DNA from: Bacteroidia bacterium
GTDB lineage: Bacteria; Bacteroidota; Bacteroidia; Flavobacteriales; Flavobacteriaceae
Assembly: GCA_030427735.1 (NCBI GenBank)
Contig: JAUIBP010000004.1
Coordinates: 186,001-250,000, forward strand
DNA: 64,000 nucleotides
Direction of reading: 5' to 3'
Shown: positions 10,292 through 19,317 of the stretch, piece by piece
How the letters are laid out: every line of letters starts with the position of its first letter
Numbering within the stretch: position 1 is the first letter of the stretch
Position numbers and translations under genes: made by a program
Notes under the pieces: model-generated
Told to the model about the DNA's origin: nothing
The model's input: only the letters and a program-made list of their open reading frames with translations
The model's database searches: none

Positions 10292-10783
10292 TTATAAATT
10301 GAAAGATGCTCCAAAGTTAAACACAAACTGATTGTGTAATTCTTCGGCAGGCGATAAATGGCCAGTATCGTATTTAGCAATAGGTAAGCCAGCTTCTGCA
10401 AATACTCCAAATCCTTCAGAAAAGAAATATCTTGCACCTACATGCGCACCAAAGTTTTTTAAACTAAAGCTTAAACCCGGATATAAATCGAATTCACTAA
10501 TACCAATTACACTACATAAGTTGGCGTTAAAACGGGCTTTAACATCAAATCGATCACCAAAATCGGCATCTATATGGTCGGCTAAACCCAATACATAGGT
10601 AGAAGTTACTCCAAAAGAAATGTTTTCTCCTGCTCCAAAATCGTAAGAACCAGTTATTCCGGTACCACCATCTTGAAAACTAGGGCCAATTTGAAACTTT
10701 TGGTCACCTTTTCCTTTAAATGCCTGTGCATGAGCAAAAGCCACAAAGCACAAACAAGCAATACATAATAGTTGTTTTTTCAT
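10292..10783 (-). CDS. DUF6646-like outer-membrane beta-barrel protein
   Basis: The 163-residue protein has a clean signal peptide (MKKQLLCIACL...AHAQ) and then alternating beta-strand segments rich in Gly and aromatics ending in FNFGASFNL, typical of small 8-stranded outer-membrane barrels. It resembles the flavobacterial DUF6646 family; no function is established. I chose the ATG at 10783 because it begins the signal peptide exactly; a GTG six codons upstream is the only longer option. A TATCTTTG promoter element lies 18 bp upstream. Confidence 0.75.
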   Translation of the reverse strand: MKKQLLCIACLCFVAFAHAQAFKGKGDQKFQIGPSFQDGGTGITGSYDFGAGENISFGVTSTYVLGLADHIDADFGDRFDVKARFNANLCSVIGISEFDLYPGLSFSLKNFGAHVGARYFFSEGFGVFAEAGLPIAKYDTGHLSPAEELHNQFVFNFGASFNL

Positions 10784-10800
10784 AATTGATAATTTGGACA

Positions 10801-10808
10801 CAAAGATA
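10801..10808 (-). promoter_or_regulatory. Candidate -7 promoter element of the DUF6646-like gene
   Basis: On the minus strand this reads TATCTTTG, a full match to TAnnTTTG, 17 bp before the ATG at 10783. It also argues against the longer GTG start, which would lie at the element itself. Confidence 0.55.
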
Positions 10809-10831
10809 ATTTTAATAGCGAATTATTAAGG

Positions 10832-11695
10832 TTAAGAATTAAATTTTGAGGTACGTTTTATAGCTTCTTCATTTTTCCATTCAATCCATCTTTGTCCTTT
10901 TAAGCGTCTCATAATGTTATCAAAATTTCGCATAATAAAGACATTGTATAACGCTTTGCTTAAATGTTTTGGGTTTCTGGCAATGGCTCTTAAACTCATA
11001 GAAAACCCAGGGGTTACGTAGCGCATATAATGCCAATAGCCTTCTGGCATGTATAATACTTCTCCGTGATTAAGTTCGGTTTTATAACCTTTGGCTTTGG
11101 TTAAAGCCGGCCATTTTTCGAAATCTGGATTATTAAAATCTATATCTTCTCTTGTAATAAGCGCATGTGGCACTTTATATAGGTATTTGTTTTGTTGTTG
11201 ATCGAATAATATGATTTGCTTTTTGCCTTCAAAATGAAAGTGAAAAATATTGGCCAAATCGATATCGTAATGCATGAAGGTGTACGAGTCGCGACCACCA
11301 AAAAAAAGCATGGGCAATCCCTTCATAAGGCGTAACCCAAAATCTGGGAACGAAAAATCGTTTTGTAATACAGGCACTTCTTTAAGGACATTCCATAAGA
11401 ATATCCTAAATTTTGTAGGTTCACGTTTAAGTAAGTCTATATACTCGCTCATTTTCATGGTGGCGTGGGGTTCGTTAAATCCGTCTTTATGGTCAACAGG
11501 TCTATCGTCGTAAAGTGGCACGGTTTTATCGCCTGCCACTTTTTTTATATAGTCTAAACTCCATTTCGAATACGCAGGCCAGTCGTCTATAAAATGTTCT
11601 ATAACCACAGGTTTTTGCGGTTTAAAATAATCTTTTATAAAAGCCTCTTTGGTAATGGATTTTACACGAGGTATGTCTTGAAGATTTAATTTCAA
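10832..11695 (-). CDS. JmjC-like cupin protein, probable Fe(II)/2-oxoglutarate dioxygenase
   Basis: The 287-residue protein has the cupin_8/JmjC pattern. An N-terminal part reads KPVVIEHFIDDWPA, and the metal triad is H142 and D144 in MHYDID plus H222 in GYWHYMR, with GEVLYMPEGYWH as the second cupin motif. Family members hydroxylate protein or RNA side chains using Fe(II) and 2-oxoglutarate; the substrate cannot be read from the sequence. No signal peptide is present, so it is cytosolic. It sits alone between a small barrel protein and a TonB receptor, on the same strand as both, with gaps over 30 bp. Confidence 0.8.
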   Translation of the reverse strand: MKLNLQDIPRVKSITKEAFIKDYFKPQKPVVIEHFIDDWPAYSKWSLDYIKKVAGDKTVPLYDDRPVDHKDGFNEPHATMKMSEYIDLLKREPTKFRIFLWNVLKEVPVLQNDFSFPDFGLRLMKGLPMLFFGGRDSYTFMHYDIDLANIFHFHFEGKKQIILFDQQQNKYLYKVPHALITREDIDFNNPDFEKWPALTKAKGYKTELNHGEVLYMPEGYWHYMRYVTPGFSMSLRAIARNPKHLSKALYNVFIMRNFDNIMRRLKGQRWIEWKNEEAIKRTSKFNS

Positions 11696-11788
11696 TGTAA
11701 AATGAATTAAAGCCGCAAGTTAATAAAATGTTACCAAATAGTTTGTGCTAGAGTATGCATTAAATGTTTTTTGAAGGTGTATTAGCCG

Positions 11789-13609
11789 TTAATTAAAACC
11801 ATACTTTAAGCCAAATAAAACGTTGCCTTTAGGCATTGGTACTAAGTTTGTTTCGGTGTATTCGGTATTAAAAATATTGCTGGCAATAAACGAAAATTCT
11901 AAGGTTTTAAAGGTGTAATTTATACTAGCATCTATTACGGAATAGGTTTCGCCTTCGGTACGTTCGGCATATTTATAAATAATAGATTGAGATAGATTGT
12001 CTACAAATTGTGTGGTTAATCTGGTTACAAAGTGATGCTTTAACGAGTTAATAGAATATCTGGAATAATCTAAATCAAGGTCTTTAATTTCGTCGTCTAG
12101 AAAAGTGTAGGTCGTATTAAGGCTTTGTACGTGTGTGCCTATATTAAAATTGTAATTGGCATACACATCTATACCTTTTGTATTTAATTCGCGTATGTTG
12201 GTGGCTTGCCAAAGGTCTTCTTCGTTGCTTTTTACATAGTCTATTAAATTTTCAGAATCGCGATTAAATACAGCTGCCGAAGCACTGAAGTTTGCAGATT
12301 TAAATTTAATTCCGAATTCTTCTGCCAGAGCGTTTTCTGGATCTAAGTTTTCGTTGCCAAGCGTTGTCGGGTCGCTGTAAAATAAATCGGTATAAGTTGG
12401 TATTCTGTACGTGTAACCCACGTTACCATAGATTTTAAAACTGTTGCTTAGTTCGTACCCTAAATCGACACCAGGAAAGGCATGCCATTTAAAATCGGAA
12501 TAGTAGGTTACAGCTACGCCTGGCGTAACATCTAATCGGTCATTAAAAAAATTAAATTGATGTTCTAAAAATAAAGTACTCATTAATCGTTCTCTATTGC
12601 CCAAATTATTACTGGCTAAATACACTTGCGCAACATCTACACCAAAACCGGTAACGCCTAGGTTTGATGTGTACGATGCATTTACTTCTGCTCCAATTTT
12701 ATTGGTGATATGTAAATTTCTGTAACCGGTAGGATTGTTTCTATCGTATAAATACATGTCTTGGTTGCGTCTCCAATACAATTGTGGTTTAATAACCCAA
12801 TCGTTATGTTTTATTCGTGTAGATAATCCTACAAGGCTGGTTTGGGTTTCTTCATACTGTTCGGTTGCCGATGGTGTAGAGTAAAACCCATTAGCGCCAA
12901 AATCCCGTTCAGAAAAGGCAGCTAAAAGATGTATAGGGAGTTTGTTTTTGTTGAAAGAACTTTTAACAAAGTAGTTTTGGTTATCGTAATCGGTATTATG
13001 TCTGTAACCTTCCGATGTGTTTTTAGATGCATGTATAATATGCGACGAGTTGTTTAATTCTACGCCTGCATTTACTGCGGCATTAAACGTACCGAAAGAT
13101 CCGGCTTGCGTACCTAAAGAAACATTAGTTTCGGTCTGTTTTTTAGTCACGATATTTATAGCGCCTGTAAAAGCATTTTGCCCGAAAACACGAGCTGCTG
13201 GTCCCGAAATTATTTCTATGCGCTCTATAACTTCAATAGGTAAAGCCATGTTCATGGTGTGGTGCCCAGTTTGGGCGTCATCGACCTTAATGCCATCAAT
13301 TAACAATAAAGTCTGATCGAAACTACCACCTCGAATGTACAAATCGGCTTGCATTCCTGCAGTACCGCGACGACGTATATCTACCCCAGCAACTTGTTGC
13401 AGCAAATCGGCTACATTGGTTGCCGCTGAAGCTTTTATAGCATCAGATGTTATAATGTTAATAGATCTTGAGTTTTTAGAAAACGGTAAGTCTATACGAC
13501 TAGAGGTTACTATAACTTCTTCTAATTGCTCTTCGGCCATAGGGTCTTGAGCATATACAAATGCTGTACTAAAAATACTAAGTAAGGTCAGGAATTTTAT
13601 AGATTTCAT
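11789..13609 (-). CDS. BtuB-like TonB-dependent receptor next to a MocR regulator
   Basis: The 606-residue receptor has a signal peptide ending in VYAQ, a TonB box (EEVIVTSSR, about residues 30-38), a plug domain with DLLQQVAGVDIRRRG and YIRGGSFDQTLLLIDG, and a barrel ending in LFGLKYGFN. It lacks the N-terminal beta-sandwich of most Bacteroidota receptors. Length and plug resemble the BtuB/siderophore group, but no cobalamin riboswitch fits in the 69-bp upstream gap. The divergent MocR-type regulator suggests a substrate connected with amino acids, amines or vitamin B6; that is inference from context only. Confidence 0.8.
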   Translation of the reverse strand: MKSIKFLTLLSIFSTAFVYAQDPMAEEQLEEVIVTSSRIDLPFSKNSRSINIITSDAIKASAATNVADLLQQVAGVDIRRRGTAGMQADLYIRGGSFDQTLLLIDGIKVDDAQTGHHTMNMALPIEVIERIEIISGPAARVFGQNAFTGAINIVTKKQTETNVSLGTQAGSFGTFNAAVNAGVELNNSSHIIHASKNTSEGYRHNTDYDNQNYFVKSSFNKNKLPIHLLAAFSERDFGANGFYSTPSATEQYEETQTSLVGLSTRIKHNDWVIKPQLYWRRNQDMYLYDRNNPTGYRNLHITNKIGAEVNASYTSNLGVTGFGVDVAQVYLASNNLGNRERLMSTLFLEHQFNFFNDRLDVTPGVAVTYYSDFKWHAFPGVDLGYELSNSFKIYGNVGYTYRIPTYTDLFYSDPTTLGNENLDPENALAEEFGIKFKSANFSASAAVFNRDSENLIDYVKSNEEDLWQATNIRELNTKGIDVYANYNFNIGTHVQSLNTTYTFLDDEIKDLDLDYSRYSINSLKHHFVTRLTTQFVDNLSQSIIYKYAERTEGETYSVIDASINYTFKTLEFSFIASNIFNTEYTETNLVPMPKGNVLFGLKYGFN

Positions 13610-13627
13610 AGCTAAAATTTAAAAACG

Positions 13628-13650
13628 CCGCAAAAGTCGTAACTTTGCGG
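13628..13650. promoter_or_regulatory. Inverted repeat over the MocR promoter
   Basis: CCGCAAA (13628-13634) and TTTGCGG (13644-13650) form a perfect 7-bp inverted repeat with a 9-bp spacer. The right arm overlaps TAACTTTG (13640-13647), a TAnnTTTG promoter element reading toward the MocR gene. It could be a binding site or a hairpin; its position fits control of the divergent pair. Confidence 0.45.
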
Positions 13651-13693
13651 ACTATTAAACTAGTCCAGTTAAAAAACAATGAATAGTCCGGTT
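13649..13693 (+). promoter_or_regulatory. Candidate MocR operator with three TAGTCC half-sites
   Basis: GGACTA (13649-13654) and TAGTCC (13661-13666) form an inverted repeat with a 6-bp spacer. TAGTCCAGTT (13661-13670) recurs as TAGTCCGGTT (13684-13693), a direct repeat 23 bp apart that runs into the first codons of the gene. MocR regulators such as GabR bind spaced direct repeats, so this fits an autoregulatory operator just downstream of the promoter. Confidence 0.55.
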
Positions 13694-15193
13694 GATGAAC
13701 TAATAGAAACTTTAATAGATTTCGATAAAACTAAATCGAAACCAGTTTATATACAAGTTGCCGAGCAGTTGGTTAACCTTATTCAGCGTGGTTATATTTT
13801 AAAAGGAACTCGTTTGCCTGGAACGCGTGTTTTAAGTGAGCTTTTACAGGTGCATAGAAATACGGCTGTGGCTATTTACGACGAGTTAGCATCGCAAGGG
13901 TGGGTAGGTATTCTGCCAAACAAAGGCACATTTGTGTTGTTGCCAGAGCCTAAAACAGCAGCCATAAAAGCGCTAATAACTCCTGTAGATGGCGTAACCA
14001 CTTATGCTAAAACAACAGGATTTGTGTTTAATCCGGCTTTACATTTGGCACCAACGCAACAGCTTACAAAAGCGAAATACAGTATAAACGATGGTAAACC
14101 CGATTTAAGGTTGCATCCTACATTTCAGTTTTCTAGATGGTATAGTGCGGCTATGAAACGCAAACCTTTAATAAAGAAATGGAATCGGGATGCCGACAAC
14201 GATTTTTCTAATTTCGAAATACAGCTAAGTAATTTCTTAAATGCTACACGCGGATTTTATATTTCACCTAACAATTTAGTCAATACACGTAGCACCGAAA
14301 TGAGTTTGTACGTGGTGTCTCAGTTGTTGTTAAAGCAAGGCGATGTTGTACTTGTTGGCGAATTGAGTAACTATGCCGCGAATATGATATTTCAGCAAGT
14401 TGGTGCGCTTATTAAAACTGTTCCTGTAGATGCTCAGGGTTTAGATATCGATTTTATTGAAACCCATTACACAAAACACCCCATTCGTTGTGTGTATCTA
14501 TGTGCGCATCGTGATTACCCAACTACAAAAACATTAAGTGCAGAGCGGCGATTACAACTTTTAGAGTTAGCAAATACTTATGGTTTTGCTATTATTGAAG
14601 ATGATTTTGATTACGATTTCCAGTTCGATGGTTCGGCGATGTTGCCTATGGCGAGTTCCGATTCTAACGGTAATGTAATCTATTTAGGTAAGTTGGGGCA
14701 ATCGTTGTTTCCTAGTTTTCAAACAGGGTTTATCATTGCTCCAAAAACTGTTATTTCCGAAGCCAAGAATTACTTGCAATTATTGGATAAGCAGGGTGAT
14801 TTAATTCAGGAACAAATGCTTTCCGAACTTATTGCTGAAGGTGAAATTTACCGATTAATAAAAAAAAATATTATTGTTTATAAGCAGCGTCGCGATTATT
14901 TGTGTGCCCAATTAGCAAATCATTTTGGGGCTGAGTTGCAATGGGATATGCCTTCGGGAGGTTTGGCCATTTGGTTACAATTTAAACCGGAAATTTCGCT
15001 GGTAAGATTTGCCGAGAAGGCAGAAAAATATGATGTGTTTATACCAAAAACCTTATTGTATCAAACTAAAAATACGTGTGCAATTCGTTTTGGATTTGGC
15101 CATTTAAACGAAACCGAAATAGAGCGTGTTGTTGGTGCATTAAAATTAGCTTACAATGCTGTTTTGACAGAAACTAAGCAGGTACATAAATAA
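13679..15193 (+). CDS. MocR/GntR-type regulator with an aminotransferase-like domain lacking the PLP lysine
   Basis: The 504-residue protein has an N-terminal GntR winged helix (about residues 18-90, with LPGTRVLSELLQVHRNTA and a wing at PNKGTFVL) joined to a fold-type-I aminotransferase domain, the MocR architecture. In MocR proteins PLP is held by Lys in a GTFSKTLFPS-type motif. The same stretch here reads GKLGQSLFPS, which puts Gln at residue 341 (codon 14699-14701). The nearby Asp stretch IIEDDFDYDF and the C-terminal Arg in AIRFGFG are kept. It may bind PLP without a Schiff base, or another ligand. It is divergent from a TonB receptor, with repeat sequences at its own promoter. Confidence 0.88.
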   Translation: MNSPVDELIETLIDFDKTKSKPVYIQVAEQLVNLIQRGYILKGTRLPGTRVLSELLQVHRNTAVAIYDELASQGWVGILPNKGTFVLLPEPKTAAIKALITPVDGVTTYAKTTGFVFNPALHLAPTQQLTKAKYSINDGKPDLRLHPTFQFSRWYSAAMKRKPLIKKWNRDADNDFSNFEIQLSNFLNATRGFYISPNNLVNTRSTEMSLYVVSQLLLKQGDVVLVGELSNYAANMIFQQVGALIKTVPVDAQGLDIDFIETHYTKHPIRCVYLCAHRDYPTTKTLSAERRLQLLELANTYGFAIIEDDFDYDFQFDGSAMLPMASSDSNGNVIYLGKLGQSLFPSFQTGFIIAPKTVISEAKNYLQLLDKQGDLIQEQMLSELIAEGEIYRLIKKNIIVYKQRRDYLCAQLANHFGAELQWDMPSGGLAIWLQFKPEISLVRFAEKAEKYDVFIPKTLLYQTKNTCAIRFGFGHLNETEIERVVGALKLAYNAVLTETKQVHK

Positions 15194-15197
15194 TAAA

Positions 15198-15224
15198 AGC
15201 CCAGAATCATGACGCTTCTGGGCT
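15198..15224. terminator. Terminator between the MocR and hexosaminidase genes
   Basis: A perfect 9-bp stem (15198-15206 with 15216-15224) with a 9-nt loop sits between convergent genes. The minus-strand side has the better T-run (TTTTATTA), so it probably serves mainly the hexosaminidase operon. Confidence 0.7.
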
Positions 15225-15251
15225 CTTAACACAAACAAACGTATTAATTAA

Positions 15252-17288
15252 CTATTTAGGGAATTTTGCTAAATTCTCTAAAGCGTTTACCATGGCAACT
15301 TCAACATCTACGTGGTCTTGTTTTAAAATGTTAAGACTTTCTGTAAATTGCTGTTTTGCAGTTTTAGAAATCGTTTTCTGATCTAAAACATCTAATAGTG
15401 TTTTAGAAACTACCGATAAGTTTTTAGATAATGGTTCTAAAGTGTTTAAAGTCGGATTTTTGTCTAAAGCCGAAAAGGCTTCGTATTGTGTATTCCAGGT
15501 GGTTAAGTATTTTTTTATTTCAGTTTTGGTTTTAGTAGTTGGTGCGGCGGTATAATTGGCCACCAATCTATTAAAAGCTACTGCATCTGGCGCATCTGCC
15601 ACACAGGCATCTGCAAAAAGCGTGAAAGGTGAGTATGTTTGGTACTCAATACCGTCTTTGTTTCGGGCATAAATCTTAAGCGGTTCGCAAACCTTTTGAA
15701 GCGTAATTAGCGATGAAATATCCTGATTATTACTCATACTTCTTAAAATAACGTCTCGGTTTTTTATATGCGTAACCCCTAATTCTTCTAACCTGAAGCT
15801 TATTGGTTGTATGCGTTTTAGCATGTTGTTTACATCGTTAATAGTTTTAGGCGACCATAAACGTTCTGCTATGGCAATGGTTCTTGGCCAAATTCTAGAA
15901 TCTATTGTTAAACTCGTAGTAAGCTCGCTCCACATGGTAGCTTCGCCTCCTAAAATTCTTGCGGTTTCTTCTTCGCTTAATGTAACATTGCCTATTGGTT
16001 CGGTTAAATAATGTTTTTCGATAGACTCCATTCTGTCGATGTAAAACCCATTCGATAAAATGGTGTTGTAACCTTTTTGGGCGGCTTCAATTAAGGTTCC
16101 GCCTTTAGGTAAACCTTCGTTTTCTCCACGCCAAGAGTGTATTACTGCTGTGGTAGGCATGGTTGGTGTTAAGATCTCATCCCAGCCAACTAATTTTTTA
16201 TCTAATTTATGAAGGATTTTTTCAATTTTTATATTGAAATAGGTTTGTAAATCGTGATTGGTTTTAAGGTTATGAGCAGCCTTAAACTTTTGAATGTCTT
16301 TGTTTTCATCCCAGTGCTTTCCTTCGTTTTCATCTCCACCAATATGAAAATAGTCGTCTGGAAAAAGTGGTGTGATTTCTGTGAAAAGTTGTTCTAAAAA
16401 CACATAAGTATCTTCGTTGGTAGGATCTAAAGTAGGATCGAACACCCCCGAGTTGCGTTCAATACTATATTCGTATCCTGGTTTGCTTCCTAAATTAGGA
16501 AAGGCAGTTAAAATAGCCGATGCATGTCCGGGAACATCTATTTCTGGTATTACGCGAATTCCTAAAGTATTGGCATAAGCTACCACATCTTGTATTTGCT
16601 CTTGGGTGTAAAATAAGCCATCCGAAGCCAAATCGGTAAGCTCTGGGAAGGTTTTAGATTGAATTCTAAAGCCTTGATCGTCTACTAAATGCCAATGAAA
16701 TACATTCATTTTAACAGCGGCCATGGCCTCTAAATTACGCTTAATAACGTGTACAGGATGAAAATGTCTAGACACATCTATCATTAATCCGCGCCAAACA
16801 AATCTAGGCTCATCGGTAATAGAAACACCAGGGATATAGTATGTTGTAGCCGTGTTGCTTATTAATTGTAATAGGGTTTCTAAACCTCTTACTATTCCTA
16901 CATCTGTACTGGCATTTAAATGTATGTTATTGTTAGTTACGGTTAGTTTGTAAGCCTCGTCGGTTTTAATGTTTAATGTGCTTACAGTAGTATAAGTAAG
17001 AATAATACTAGCGTCTTTACGGTTGTTTATAGTGCTAGGAAAGCCTTCTTTTAAGAACAATCCTGTACGACCCGATAAGCGTCTTAAAAATTTTGTTGCC
17101 GCAGTAGTAACACGATTAGACTTTGGGCCATCTATAGCAATGCTTAAGTCTGGAGTAAGCGTGAATTGTTGCTCTTGTGCGGATATTGTTTTTGGCCAAG
17201 GCATTAAGTTGAAGGTCTCCTGCAATGGCATTTGAGACCAACAACTATATGCAACTAAGCTAAAAATGAATATGAAAAATCGTTTCAT
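15252..17288 (-). CDS. GH20 beta-N-acetylhexosaminidase
   Basis: The 678-residue protein has a signal peptide (ends near CWSQ), a GH20 N-terminal domain (about 25-155) and the GH20 TIM barrel (about 158-505). The catalytic pair is Asp319-Glu320 in HIGGDE, and the barrel start DVSRHFHPVHVIKRNLEAMA is typical. The enzyme releases terminal GlcNAc or GalNAc from glycans through substrate-assisted catalysis, here most likely in the periplasm. The C-terminal 170 residues are helical and without a recognised domain. It is the last gene of the SusC-SusD-NagB/PIG-L operon, 3 bp after its neighbour, which points to GlcNAc-containing oligosaccharides as substrate. Confidence 0.92.
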   Translation of the reverse strand: MKRFFIFIFSLVAYSCWSQMPLQETFNLMPWPKTISAQEQQFTLTPDLSIAIDGPKSNRVTTAATKFLRRLSGRTGLFLKEGFPSTINNRKDASIILTYTTVSTLNIKTDEAYKLTVTNNNIHLNASTDVGIVRGLETLLQLISNTATTYYIPGVSITDEPRFVWRGLMIDVSRHFHPVHVIKRNLEAMAAVKMNVFHWHLVDDQGFRIQSKTFPELTDLASDGLFYTQEQIQDVVAYANTLGIRVIPEIDVPGHASAILTAFPNLGSKPGYEYSIERNSGVFDPTLDPTNEDTYVFLEQLFTEITPLFPDDYFHIGGDENEGKHWDENKDIQKFKAAHNLKTNHDLQTYFNIKIEKILHKLDKKLVGWDEILTPTMPTTAVIHSWRGENEGLPKGGTLIEAAQKGYNTILSNGFYIDRMESIEKHYLTEPIGNVTLSEEETARILGGEATMWSELTTSLTIDSRIWPRTIAIAERLWSPKTINDVNNMLKRIQPISFRLEELGVTHIKNRDVILRSMSNNQDISSLITLQKVCEPLKIYARNKDGIEYQTYSPFTLFADACVADAPDAVAFNRLVANYTAAPTTKTKTEIKKYLTTWNTQYEAFSALDKNPTLNTLEPLSKNLSVVSKTLLDVLDQKTISKTAKQQFTESLNILKQDHVDVEVAMVNALENLAKFPK

Positions 17289-17291
17289 CTA

Positions 17292-19220
17292 TTAAAAGTG
17301 ATAGCGTTTAAAGGCTTCGATAGCAGCATAATCTGCTAGGCCTAAGTCGTTGTATTTTTTTGCTGTTAAGCGATTTCTGTCTTCGGCACGCACCCAAAAT
17401 TCGCGCGAGTCGTCGCCTTGAAACATAACCCCATCTTTTTGAGATTGGTGATAAAAGATGGCATGGCGTTTTTTAAGTACCTGATCCGGGCTCATAGGCA
17501 CGGCCATTTCGATTTCGTAAGATTCCCATTCGTGCCAAGCACCACGGTATAACCATACCCAACAATCGTTCATGTAAGATTTTGGTTTTAGCACTTCTAA
17601 AGCTGTAAAGAGTGCATCTAAACAGACTTTATGTGTGCCGTGAGGGTCGGCTAAATCGCCAGCAGCATAAATTTGATGCGGTTTAACATTATCTATTAAA
17701 CTACACATAATATCTATGTCGTCTTGGGTTAAGCTTCCCTTTTTAATGGTTCCGGTTTCGTAAAAAGGCAGGTTTAAAAAATGAACATTGTCATCTTTTA
17801 AGCCCATGTATCGCGTTGCGGCTAACGATTCGCTTCGTCTTATAAATCCTTTTAGTTGTCTTACTTCTAAAGAGTCGATGTCCTTATCTGTTTTTGATTG
17901 CAGAAAGTCAATAATATTTTGAGCTTCAGTAGATTTTGGGTTTAATTTTAATGTGATTTCTGCAAATTTTAAGGCTTCTTCATCTGATACGGCAATGTTA
18001 CCAGAGGTTTGGTATGCAATATGTACTTCGTGACCTTGCTCGACCAATCTGTCGAAGGTACCTCCCATAGATATCACATCGTCGTCTGGATGCGGACTAA
18101 AAATGATAACGCGTTTCTTGGCAGGTGTTGCACGTTCTGGACGGTGTAAGTCGTCTGCATTCGGTTTTCCTCCTGGCCAACCTGTAATGGTGTGCTGTAG
18201 TTTGTTAAACATTTTTATGTTTAAGTCGTAAGCTGTGCCTTCTTCGGTTAAAAGTCCAGACATGCCATTATCGTTATAATCTTTGTCTGTAAGTTTTAAA
18301 ATAGGTTTGTTTAGTAATTCGCTTAACCAAACCACGGCTTTAATTTTTAAGTCGTCTGTCCAATAGCAAGACGTTACCAACCAAGGTGTTTTAACTCGAG
18401 TTAATTCAGACGAAGCTTCGCTATCGATAACAAAAGTAGTATTATCGTGGTCTTGCAAATAAGTTGCAGGAACATTAGCGGTCATGTCGCCTTCTATGGC
18501 TTGTTTTAAAATTTTGGCTTTGTTTAAGCCCCAACCTAATAATACAATGCGTTTAGCACTTTTTACAGTGCCAATACCCATGGTTATTGCTTTTCTAGGT
18601 ACGTTGTCTATGCCTAAAAACGCAGGAGCAGCATCTACGCGGGTTAGGTGGTCTAAGGTTATGCTTCGGGTGCCAGAGTTTAAATGCGAACCAGGCTCGT
18701 TAAACCCAATGTGCCCTGTACGCCCAATACCCAATAATTGAAAATCTAAGCCGCCATACGATTTAATTTTCATTTCGTAATCTATACAATATTGGTATAA
18801 ATCGTCTGTACTAACCATACCATTAGGTATGTTAATGTTTTCTGGCAGTATGTCTACATGATTAAAAAGATGTTCGTGCATGAAATAAAAATAACTTTGG
18901 ATGTTATCTTTACTCATTGGGTAATACTCGTCTAAGTTAAAGGTTACTACGTTAGAAAAACTTAAACCTTCTTCTTTATGCATTCTAACCAGTTCTTCGT
19001 ATACTTTTATTGGTGAAGAACCTGTTGCTAAACCAAGTACACAGGGTTTATTTTCTTTTTCTTTTTGTATGATTAAAGCTGCTATTTCTTGGGCAACTAT
19101 AATTGATGCTTCGTTTGAAGAGTCGAAAATTACATTGTGTATTTTCTCGAAACGGGTTTCTTCAAACTTTCCAGCCTCCTTGTAGGCTATACTTTTAAAA
19201 TCAGTACTATCTACTTTCAT
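17292..19220 (-). CDS. nagB: Glucosamine-6-phosphate deaminase fused to a PIG-L/LmbE deacetylase-like domain
   Basis: The 642-residue protein joins two domains. Residues 25-275 are NagB, with phosphate-loop ATGSSP (65-70), DEY (97-99) and GHIGFNEPG (169-177), the residues that bind and deaminate glucosamine-6-phosphate to fructose-6-phosphate. Residues 368-642 are a PIG-L/LmbE domain with PHPDDD (376-381) and DPHGTHK (525-531), the zinc-binding motifs of GlcNAc deacetylases. Both sets look intact. The long form is common in this phylum and usually annotated as NagB only. No separate NagA lies in the locus, so the second domain may supply the deacetylation step; this is inference. No signal peptide, hence cytosolic. 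Confidence 0.92.
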   Translation of the reverse strand: MKVDSTDFKSIAYKEAGKFEETRFEKIHNVIFDSSNEASIIVAQEIAALIIQKEKENKPCVLGLATGSSPIKVYEELVRMHKEEGLSFSNVVTFNLDEYYPMSKDNIQSYFYFMHEHLFNHVDILPENINIPNGMVSTDDLYQYCIDYEMKIKSYGGLDFQLLGIGRTGHIGFNEPGSHLNSGTRSITLDHLTRVDAAPAFLGIDNVPRKAITMGIGTVKSAKRIVLLGWGLNKAKILKQAIEGDMTANVPATYLQDHDNTTFVIDSEASSELTRVKTPWLVTSCYWTDDLKIKAVVWLSELLNKPILKLTDKDYNDNGMSGLLTEEGTAYDLNIKMFNKLQHTITGWPGGKPNADDLHRPERATPAKKRVIIFSPHPDDDVISMGGTFDRLVEQGHEVHIAYQTSGNIAVSDEEALKFAEITLKLNPKSTEAQNIIDFLQSKTDKDIDSLEVRQLKGFIRRSESLAATRYMGLKDDNVHFLNLPFYETGTIKKGSLTQDDIDIMCSLIDNVKPHQIYAAGDLADPHGTHKVCLDALFTALEVLKPKSYMNDCWVWLYRGAWHEWESYEIEMAVPMSPDQVLKKRHAIFYHQSQKDGVMFQGDDSREFWVRAEDRNRLTAKKYNDLGLADYAAIEAFKRYHF

Positions 19221-19317
19221 TTTATTATCTTTTGATAAAGCAAACGGGAATGTGTTTTTCCCGTTTACTTTGTGAACTAATCAAATACTCGCTTGGTTTA
19301 AACTAACTACTATTCTA

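Noticed and set aside
13610-13678. Cobalamin riboswitch before the BtuB-like receptor
   Set aside because: The gap of 69 bp is far too short for a cobalamin aptamer and shows none of its conserved boxes.
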